Below are positions 16,709 to 22,074 of a DNA stretch of 22,074 bases, one piece after another. Made by a program: the position numbers and the translations under genes. The notes below the pieces were generated by a model that saw only the letters and a list, made by a program, of their open reading frames with translations, made no database searches and was not told the DNA's origin. Each line of letters starts with the position of its first letter. The first letter of the stretch is position 1. The stretch is from VAZQ01 sp036406655 (GTDB taxonomy: Bacteria; Pseudomonadota; Alphaproteobacteria; Rhizobiales; Xanthobacteraceae), in NCBI GenBank assembly GCA_036406655.1, contig DASXAP010000255.1:1-22074 (forward strand), given 5' to 3'.

Positions 16709-17602
16709 ATGGGCAGCAGCTTGCGGCAAGTCACCGTCGCCCCGAAGGGCATGGGGCTCTACGATTTCGTGGCCCAGCAGGAGGGCTTCTTCACCGCCGA
16801 GGGGCTCGACGTCGATCTCGACTGGAAGACGTTTCGCGGCACCCAGTCGAGCTGGAAAGGTCTCGATTATTTCCAGCGCCCGCAGGACCGGCCGTACACG
16901 CGGGACAAGCGCGAGGTCATCCAGGGCGCCTGCGTCTGGGGGACCATCTGCAACGCCAGTGCCGGGATGGGCAAGATGGTGCAGGACGCTTACGGCGTCT
17001 CGCCCTGGGCCATTTTCGTGCGCCCGGATTCCAGGATTCGGCGGCCGGAGGATCTCAGCGACGTGCCCATAGCCGTCGGCATGCGCGCCGGCAGCCACTT
17101 CAACGTGCCGTTTCGTCTCGAGGCGCATCTGCCGCTCGAGCAGATCAAGGTGGTGAACACCGGCGGTTTCGGTGCGCGGCTCAAGGCGCTGATCGACGGC
17201 GAGGTCGAGGCGGCGAGCCTGTTGCCGCCGCAGATCGCGATGGCCGAGCAGCTCGGCTTGCGCAAGATCATCGAGGACACGTTCAAGACGCTGTGGTGGG
17301 TGCCCGACCACTTCGAGCCGGAGATCGTGCGCGGCTATCTGCGGGCGCTCGAGCGCGCCGAGCAGGCCATGGATGCCGACATGGCGAGCTATCTGCCGCT
17401 GTGGAAGCTCGCCGTCCCCGCGGAATTCGCCGACTACCATCCTTGGGATTTCTCGAAATTCGGCCGCGGCGAGCGCTTCTACTATCGCGCGCTTCCCCGC
17501 GACGAGTTCGACGCCACCCTCGCGCAGGTCGAGCGCTGGGGCCTCGACCAGTATCTCAAGGAGCGCAGCTACGAAGAGCTGAGCTACGCGCCATCGGCGT
17601 GA
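16709..17602 (+). CDS. ABC transporter substrate-binding-like protein without a signal peptide
   Basis: This 297-aa protein has the fold signatures of NMT1/SsuA-type binding proteins: an opening strand-helix unit (GLYDFVAQQEGFFTAEGLDVDLDW) and the central PEDLSDVPIAVGMRAGSHF segment. The later GARLKALIDGEVEAASLLPPQIAMAEQLG segment resembles a second-lobe helix. There is no signal peptide or lipobox: the protein begins MGSSLRQVTVAPKG, already at the first strand of the fold. GGGAGAG lies just before ATG 16709, and the upstream 94 nt do not encode a leader in this frame. It may therefore act in the cytoplasm, as an enzyme or ligand sensor. No ATPase or permease adjoins it. It lies 94 nt after groEL in the same direction. 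Confidence 0.8.
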   Translation: MGSSLRQVTVAPKGMGLYDFVAQQEGFFTAEGLDVDLDWKTFRGTQSSWKGLDYFQRPQDRPYTRDKREVIQGACVWGTICNASAGMGKMVQDAYGVSPWAIFVRPDSRIRRPEDLSDVPIAVGMRAGSHFNVPFRLEAHLPLEQIKVVNTGGFGARLKALIDGEVEAASLLPPQIAMAEQLGLRKIIEDTFKTLWWVPDHFEPEIVRGYLRALERAEQAMDADMASYLPLWKLAVPAEFADYHPWDFSKFGRGERFYYRALPRDEFDATLAQVERWGLDQYLKERSYEELSYAPSA

Positions 17603-17640
17603 ACGCATCCGCGCACCGGCGCGCGATCGCGCATCGGGAC

Positions 17641-17883
17641 CTAAGCCGCGCGCAGCAGGCTTGCGACGGAAATGTCCTCATCGAGGTCCGGCCAATGAAT
17701 ACCGTGGCCCCGTCCGATGAACCGCCAGTTGCTCCGCTGCTCGGGGGTCGCCTCGAGCAGACGCGGAAACCACGCGAGCGGCGCCGCTAATTCGCGGCCG
17801 TCTGCCAGGATGACCACGATACGATCATCCATTACCGTCACCTCGACCGCCGTCGCGTCGAATTTAACGGGAGAAGTGGGCAT
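17641..17883 (-). CDS. DUF2442 domain protein
   Basis: This 80-aa protein matches the DUF2442 pattern closely: a short beta-rich N-terminus (VTVMDDRIVVILADGRELAAPLAWFPRLL), then ATPEQRSNWRFIGRGHGIHWPDLDEDISVASLL at the C-terminus. DUF2442 genes are commonly paired with a DUF4160 gene in what look like toxin-antitoxin modules. No DUF4160 partner is visible here, as the neighbours are a binding-protein-like gene and a divergent gamma-glutamyltransferase gene. AGGAGG 6 nt before the start (17890-17895 on the complement) supports ATG 17883. It may be a solitary survivor of a module, or a non-TA regulator. Confidence 0.85.
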   Translation of the reverse strand: MPTSPVKFDATAVEVTVMDDRIVVILADGRELAAPLAWFPRLLEATPEQRSNWRFIGRGHGIHWPDLDEDISVASLLRAA

Positions 17884-17981
17884 TCCATGCCTCCTAGCAT
17901 CGACTCCAATTGAGGTCTCGCCAAAAGCGCATTACCGTCGCTTCCATCGCGTCTTCAGTGTAACCCGCGCGGCCAACCCCG
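17884..17981. promoter_or_regulatory. divergent spacer (DUF2442 / GGT)
   Basis: This 98-nt spacer separates the divergent DUF2442 and gamma-glutamyltransferase-family genes. It contains the DUF2442 Shine-Dalgarno. It presumably holds both promoters, but I cannot assign them. Confidence 0.3.
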
Positions 17982-19784
17982 ATGAAGAACATCAACCCCA
18001 ACCCCTTCACCACCCGTCCCGAGATCGAAGGCACGTTCGGCGTCGTCGCCTCGACCCATTGGATCGCCACCGCCGTCGGCATGGCTGCGCTGGAGAAAGG
18101 CGGCAATGTCTTCGACGCCGCCGTCGCCACCGCCTTCACGCTCCAGGTGGTCGAGCCGCACCTCAACGGGCCGGGCGGCGACGTGCCGGTCATCCTGCAC
18201 GACGTGCGCCGCGGCAAGACCGAGGTGATCTGCGGCCAGGGTCCGGCGCCGGCCAAGGCCACGATCGGTCACTACCGCGGGCTCGGCCTCGACATGGTGC
18301 CGGGCACCGGTCTCCTCGCCGCCTGCGTCCCCGGTATGTTCGATACCTGGATGATGCTGCTGCGCGACTACGGGACGATGCGGCTTGCCGACGTGCTCTC
18401 GCCGGCGATCTTCTACGCGCGGGAGGGGCATCCGCTGGTCGAGCGCGCCAACGCGACCATCGCCACGGTGGCAGACTTGTTCCGCACGCATTGGCCGACC
18501 TCGGCCGCGGTCTATCTCCCCGGCGGCCAGGTCCCGGCGACCGGCGCCCTGCTCGCGAACACGACGCTGGGAGAGACCTATGCGCGCGTGCTGCGCGAGG
18601 CGGAGAGCGCAGGCGGCGACCGCATCGCTCAGATCGAAGCGGCGCGCCGGACCTGGCGGCAGGGCTTTGTCGCCGACGCCATAAACCGCTTCTGCCGCAC
18701 CCGGAAGGTCATGGACGTCAGCGGCGAGCCGCACGGGGGCGTGCTCACCGGCGACGACATGGCGCGCTGGAGTGCCCATGTCGAGGCGCCGCTCACCTAT
18801 GACTATGGCCGCTACACCGTCTGCAAGCCCGGCCCGTGGGCGCAGGGACCGGTGATGCTGCAGCAGCTCGCGCTGCTCAAGGGCTTCGACCTCGACGGTG
18901 CCGACCCGCGCAGCGCCGAGCTCGTGCACCTCTTGGTCGAGTGCTCGAAGCTCGCCTATGCCGACCGGGAGAAATTCTACGGCGATCCGGACTTCGTCGA
19001 GGTGCCGATGAACACGCTCCTGTCGGACGCCTACAACGACGCACGGCGCAGGCTCGTGACGCCCGCGGCCTCGCTCGAGCTGCGTCCGGGCTCGGTGCAG
19101 GGCTTCGGCGCCCTGGTGAAGCTGCGTCGCGAGGAGGGCCCGCGGCGGGCGGTGGGCGGGATGGGCGCAGGCGAGCCGACGGTAGGCCGGGTCGGCGAGA
19201 TGGCCGGCGACACCGTGCATTTCGACATCATCGATCAGGCCGGCAACATGATTTCAGCGACGCCGTCGGGCGGCTGGCTGCAATCCTCGCCGGTCATCCC
19301 CGAGCTCGGCTTCTGCCTCGGCACCCGCGCCCAGATGTTCTGGCTCGAGGAGGGGCATCCGGCGGCGCTGGCGCCGGGCAAGCGGCCGCGCACCACGCTC
19401 TCGCCCACGCTGGCGCTGCGCGACGGCGAGCCCTACCTGGCGTGGGGCTCGCCCGGCGGCGACCAGCAGGACCAATGGACCACGCAGCTCTTCGTGCGCC
19501 ACGTCCATGCCGGCATGAACCTGCAGGAGGCGATCGACGCGCCCGCCTGGCATTCCGAGCATTTTCCGATCTCGTTCTGGCCGCGCACCGCGCGACCGGG
19601 CGTGCTCGTGGTGGAGCGACGGCTGCCGGCCGCCACCATCGAGGAGCTGGAGCGGCGCGGCCATCTGCTCGAGGTCGACGCCGACTGGTGCGAAGGCCGG
19701 CTCACCGCCGCCGCGCGCGACGGCCGCCGCCGGCGCGCCGCCGCCAATCCGCGCGGCATGCAGGGCTACGCGGCGGGCAGGTAG
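17982..19784 (+). CDS. gamma-glutamyltransferase-family Ntn hydrolase, no signal peptide
   Basis: A 600-aa member of the GGT family, which is made as a precursor and cleaves itself before a threonine that becomes the N-terminal nucleophile. The predicted nucleophile is Thr411 in AGDTVHFDIIDQAGNMISATPSGG. Also typical are the N-terminal GVVASTHWIATAVGMAALEKGGNVFDAAVATAF and the substrate-loop region KRPRTTLSPTLALRDGEPYLAWGSPGGD. Classical GGT is exported and acts on glutathione. This protein begins MKNINPNPFTTRPE with no signal peptide, so it is probably cytoplasmic. Cytoplasmic family members include oxamate amidohydrolase-type and acylase-type enzymes, so glutathione should not be assumed. 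The stop is only 2 nt from the stop of the convergent Vgb-like gene. Confidence 0.92.
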   Translation: MKNINPNPFTTRPEIEGTFGVVASTHWIATAVGMAALEKGGNVFDAAVATAFTLQVVEPHLNGPGGDVPVILHDVRRGKTEVICGQGPAPAKATIGHYRGLGLDMVPGTGLLAACVPGMFDTWMMLLRDYGTMRLADVLSPAIFYAREGHPLVERANATIATVADLFRTHWPTSAAVYLPGGQVPATGALLANTTLGETYARVLREAESAGGDRIAQIEAARRTWRQGFVADAINRFCRTRKVMDVSGEPHGGVLTGDDMARWSAHVEAPLTYDYGRYTVCKPGPWAQGPVMLQQLALLKGFDLDGADPRSAELVHLLVECSKLAYADREKFYGDPDFVEVPMNTLLSDAYNDARRRLVTPAASLELRPGSVQGFGALVKLRREEGPRRAVGGMGAGEPTVGRVGEMAGDTVHFDIIDQAGNMISATPSGGWLQSSPVIPELGFCLGTRAQMFWLEEGHPAALAPGKRPRTTLSPTLALRDGEPYLAWGSPGGDQQDQWTTQLFVRHVHAGMNLQEAIDAPAWHSEHFPISFWPRTARPGVLVVERRLPAATIEELERRGHLLEVDADWCEGRLTAAARDGRRRRAAANPRGMQGYAAGR

Positions 19785-19786
19785 GC

Positions 19787-21439
19787 TCAGTCCAGCGGCT
19801 CGACCTTCACCAGGGCGGCGCCGTGATTGCTGCCGACCCAGAAAGTCGGATTCGCGGTCGAATTGTCGACGAAGACCGTGCGCATGTTGGTTTCGCGCGG
19901 CAGCAGATACTGGACCGTGACCCCGGTCCTGGGATCGAGCCGAACCGCACGGTCGCTGTGCATCCCGCCGGTCCAGATGTCGCCGTTCCTGTCGAATGCG
20001 GCGCGATAAGGCCAGGTCGCCGGCGGCAATGGCCATTCCGTCACCTTCAGCGTCCTGGTGTCGAACAGCGCAACCTTGTTGCCGCGATATTCGGCGACGA
20101 GAATGCGATCCTCGTCGTCGATGTTCATTCGCCGCGCCCGCGCATTCTCGGTCGGCAGCCTGTGCCAGCTGACCGCGCCGGTCCTGGCGTCGATCTTGCC
20201 GATATGGCCCTTGGTGAACTCCGCCATCCAGAGATTGTTCTGCGAGTCCGAGATCACCTGGTAGATCGAATGCCGCTCGCCGCCCAAGGCCTCGAGCGGC
20301 TGAAAACGCTCCCATTTGCCGGTCGCGAGATCGAGCCGGAAGATCTCCTGGGTGCCGACGCTCTTGGTCCAGACCTTGCCGTCGACGTCGTGGCGCAGCC
20401 CGGTGAAGTTCAGCTGCACGCGGTTGTCGTTGTATTCCGGGGCGAGCGGGTAGTATTTGATCTCGCCGGTCTTCGGATCGAGATTGCCCAGCGCGCCCTG
20501 GAACATGGTATCGAACCAGAGGGTCCCGCGCTTGTCGAGCTCGAGTGAAAGGTTGCCGACCGGGGCACCCGGCTTGAGCTCCCTGACCGGATATTCGGTG
20601 AGCTCGAGCGTCCTCGGGTCGAACCGGGAGATGAAGAGCTCGCCGAAATCGGAATACCAGACCATGCCTTGGGCATCGACCACGATGTCGTGCGGCTCTG
20701 TCGTCGGCCGCGGCAGATCATATTCGGTCACGATCACGCGCGTTGCGCGGCCGGCGGGGCGCGGCAGGGTCTTTAGCGGATATTCCCACTGCGGCGCCTC
20801 GCTGAGGTTGACGCTGGCGAGGTATTCGGCCTCCTTGCGGAAGCTTTCCGGCGCGCGCGACCGTCCCGGATCGAGCATCCGCTGCGGCTTGATCGGCTGG
20901 CTTACCGGCGCGTAGCCGCTCATCCGGGCGAGGACCTGGGTCCACTCGTCGGCGTCGTGGGTCGAACGGACGATGCGCTCGAGGGTGTGGCAGCCGACGC
21001 AGTTGAGCAGGAATGCCTTCTGCTCCTCGCTGCCCGGCAGGCTCATCATCCACTCGGCATTGCTCATCTGCGAAGGCAGGTTGCGGGTCTTGCGCAGCTT
21101 GAGGTCGACCGTGGTGGTGCGCTCGTCGGCCACCTCGGCTGCCGCCGGGGCGCCGAGATCGTAACCGATGGCACGGATCCGGAGCGTGTATTTGCCGGCG
21201 CTCAGTCGATCGGCCGGAAAGCTGTAGCGGCCCTGCTCGTCGCTGACCACGCTCACGGTGACCGTCGACCCGGCTTTTTTGGCACTGACGACGACGCCTT
21301 CCATCGCGCCTTCCGCCTCGGAGCTGACCTGCCCGCTGAGCGCGACCGGCGGCCGGCCCTGCGCCCGCACGAGGCAGGCTGCTGCCGGCAGGAGCAGAAT
21401 GGCCAAGCCTGCGATCAGCCACGGACGTTTGCCTTGCAT
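19787..21439 (-). CDS. secreted carboxypeptidase-regulatory-like / CxxCH haem / Vgb-like beta-propeller protein
   Basis: A 550-aa exported protein in three parts. The signal peptide ends near residue 26 (VRA|Q); Cys22 gives a less likely lipobox. Residues about 32-115 form a carboxypeptidase-regulatory-like Ig-type domain (SGQVSSEAEGAMEGVVVSA; GRYSFPADRLSAGKYTLRI). CVGCH at 147-151 is a c-type haem-binding site, with SGYAP and a methionine nearby as possible distal ligand. From about 240 to the end there are seven similar repeats, each with W or V near the start and an (F/L)D-xx-T turn, as in virginiamycin B lyase-type propellers. The propeller does not show streptogramin resistance; similar proteins of unknown role occur in soil bacteria. 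AGGAGG lies 5 nt before the start. It may form a periplasmic redox-linked sensor or dehydrogenase partner. Confidence 0.85.
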   Translation of the reverse strand: MQGKRPWLIAGLAILLLPAAACLVRAQGRPPVALSGQVSSEAEGAMEGVVVSAKKAGSTVTVSVVSDEQGRYSFPADRLSAGKYTLRIRAIGYDLGAPAAAEVADERTTTVDLKLRKTRNLPSQMSNAEWMMSLPGSEEQKAFLLNCVGCHTLERIVRSTHDADEWTQVLARMSGYAPVSQPIKPQRMLDPGRSRAPESFRKEAEYLASVNLSEAPQWEYPLKTLPRPAGRATRVIVTEYDLPRPTTEPHDIVVDAQGMVWYSDFGELFISRFDPRTLELTEYPVRELKPGAPVGNLSLELDKRGTLWFDTMFQGALGNLDPKTGEIKYYPLAPEYNDNRVQLNFTGLRHDVDGKVWTKSVGTQEIFRLDLATGKWERFQPLEALGGERHSIYQVISDSQNNLWMAEFTKGHIGKIDARTGAVSWHRLPTENARARRMNIDDEDRILVAEYRGNKVALFDTRTLKVTEWPLPPATWPYRAAFDRNGDIWTGGMHSDRAVRLDPRTGVTVQYLLPRETNMRTVFVDNSTANPTFWVGSNHGAALVKVEPLD

Positions 21440-21638
21440 CGCTTCCTCCTCGGGGATGGGAGCATTCCGACGGCGCGTTCCCGCCTCGGCGACCGTAGGA
21501 TGGACGCGAGCTCAAATCCAGTAGGCGGGAGCATGGCGGACCGCGCTGCCGCCGCGCCACGGTGGTTGCGCCTCGAGGCAGAGCCGCTCGAGCGACGCTA
21601 GACCAGTGTTCTGTCTCTGACGATTGTCTCAGATGCGT

Positions 21639-21725
21639 GTCCCGGATGCGGTGCAGCACGAGCGCTCGAGCGCAGTCGAATTGATCCGGACCGATAGCGC
21701 TCGTGCTGCACCGCTGATCCGGGAC
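21639..21725. repeat. palindromic intergenic element A (REP-like)
   Basis: The left arm, 21639-21666, starts GTCCCGGATGCGGTGCAGCA. It is the reverse complement of the right arm, 21696-21725, which ends GATCCGGGAC, apart from a 2-nt bulge. The arms are 28 and 30 nt with a 29-nt centre. The sequence style (GTCCCGG termini, GTGCAGCAC inside) resembles dispersed palindromes I associate with Bradyrhizobium-type genomes; that link is from memory. Such elements may act as transcription ends or bind nucleoid proteins. Confidence 0.75.
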
Positions 21726-21750
21726 CGCCATAAAGATCGAGTTTCGGGCG

Positions 21751-21797
21751 GTCCCGGGTCTGCAGCGCAACACTTCGTGCTGCGCCGCGCCCGGGAC
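21751..21797. repeat. palindromic intergenic element B (REP-like)
   Basis: Perfect 8-bp outer arms GTCCCGGG (21751-21758) and CCCGGGAC (21790-21797) enclose imperfectly paired TGCAGCGCA and TGCTGCGCC segments around a short loop. It shares its termini and the interior GCAGC/GCTGC theme with element A, 25 nt to the left, so the two look like relatives of one repeat family placed in tandem. Confidence 0.7.
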
Positions 21798-21885
21798 ACA
21801 CGGCAACAAGCGTCAGAGTCGCGCCGCGAACAGCGGGCGCAGCACGCCTGCGCGAAGTCCTGCGCCGGCGTGTGGCCGATCCTGC

Positions 21886-22074
21886 TCATTCCGTCTTCCA
21901 CGGAATGGCCCGGCGCTCGATCTCCTGGAACAGCACCGAGGCGATCAACCCGAGGACACCGATCGTGACGATGCCGACGAACATCGTGTCGACCTGCAGC
22001 AGCTCCCACGAGTTCCAGATCAGATAGCCGATCCCGCTCTTGGTTGCGACGAACTCGGACGCCACCAGCACGAT
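21886..22074 (-). CDS. ABC transporter permease, C-terminal part (SsuC/TauC-like, partial)
   Basis: The last 62 residues of a minus-strand gene that continues beyond the window. The segment LVASEFVATKSGIGYLIWNS is the conserved end of the EAA-loop/TM5 region of nitrate/sulfonate/taurine-type permeases (E-x-x-x-x-x-x-GLG/GIGY). It is followed by a last helix (MFVGIVTIGVLGLIASVLF) and the tail EIERRAIPWKTE. It belongs to an importer other than the one encoded centrally, and its other subunits are presumably upstream, outside the window. It is followed by the palindromic elements and then the propeller gene in the same direction. Confidence 0.88.
   Translation of the reverse strand: MVLVASEFVATKSGIGYLIWNSWELLQVDTMFVGIVTIGVLGLIASVLFQEIERRAIPWKTE

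Larger units (their letters stand above)
21440..21885. other. 446-nt intergenic region with palindromic elements
   Basis: No gene is supported here. The left half presumably carries the promoter of the propeller gene; its Shine-Dalgarno is CCTCCT at 21445-21450 on the complement. The right half holds two adjacent palindromic elements (21639-21725 and 21751-21797). Peptide-like frames across them are by-products of the palindromes. Confidence 0.5.

Noticed and set aside
18836..20548. Plus-strand open frame of 570 codons across the GGT/propeller junction
   Set aside because: It is out of frame with the GGT gene and antisense to the propeller gene, with no motif in translation.
19787..21439. 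Annotation as streptogramin resistance (virginiamycin B lyase)
   Set aside because: Only the propeller architecture is shared. The chain has extra haem and Ig-like modules, and lyase residues were not identified.

Overview
The window reads as chromosomal DNA of a GC-rich alphaproteobacterium, most likely Hyphomicrobiales near the Bradyrhizobium/Rhodopseudomonas group. The basis is uniformly high GC, the overall gene content, and a pair of GTCCCGG-ended palindromic intergenic elements (21639-21797) that resemble repeats I associate with Bradyrhizobium-type genomes. That placement is inference from memory, not a database result. I see no rRNA, tRNA, CRISPR array, transposase, integrase or phage gene, and no recognisable transcription regulator.

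Left part (1-2675, + strand): the last codons of a probable adenylate-forming ligase, a VOC/glyoxalase-like protein, and a benzoate-CoA ligase family enzyme. This looks like a small aromatic or organic-acid activation cluster. A long minus-strand M1 zinc aminopeptidase with a signal peptide (2824-5562) converges on it. Divergent from the peptidase are a small lipoprotein (5828-6325), an ArsN2-like acetyltransferase (6342-6803) and, after an AT-richer gap, an exported L,D-transpeptidase (7108-7872).

Centre (8197-12787, + strand): a probable operon for an SsuABC/TauABC-type ABC importer. It runs periplasmic binding protein, RidA-family protein, ATPase (4-nt ATGA overlap with the next gene), permease, then an overlapping polytopic membrane protein of unknown function. 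A structured inverted repeat lies upstream (7992-8065). The RidA member appears to lack the catalytic arginine of classical imine deaminases.

Right part: a small minus-strand hypothetical gene (12865-13290), a roughly 520-nt gap, a LOG-family nucleotide phosphoribohydrolase-like protein (13812-14762), and a divergent GroEL with no groES and no Gly-Gly-Met tail (14992-16614). These are followed by a binding-protein-like gene without a signal peptide (16709-17602), a solitary DUF2442 gene on the minus strand, and a gamma-glutamyltransferase-family Ntn hydrolase without a signal peptide (17982-19784). On the minus strand lies a secreted three-part protein: carboxypeptidase-regulatory-like domain, CxxCH haem site and a seven-repeat Vgb-like propeller (19787-21439). 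The window ends in the C-terminus of a second SsuC-type permease.

No single wholly new system stands out. The items most worth a second look are the haem/propeller fusion, the ABC operon carrying an arginine-less RidA and an unknown membrane protein, and the tail-less orphan GroEL.
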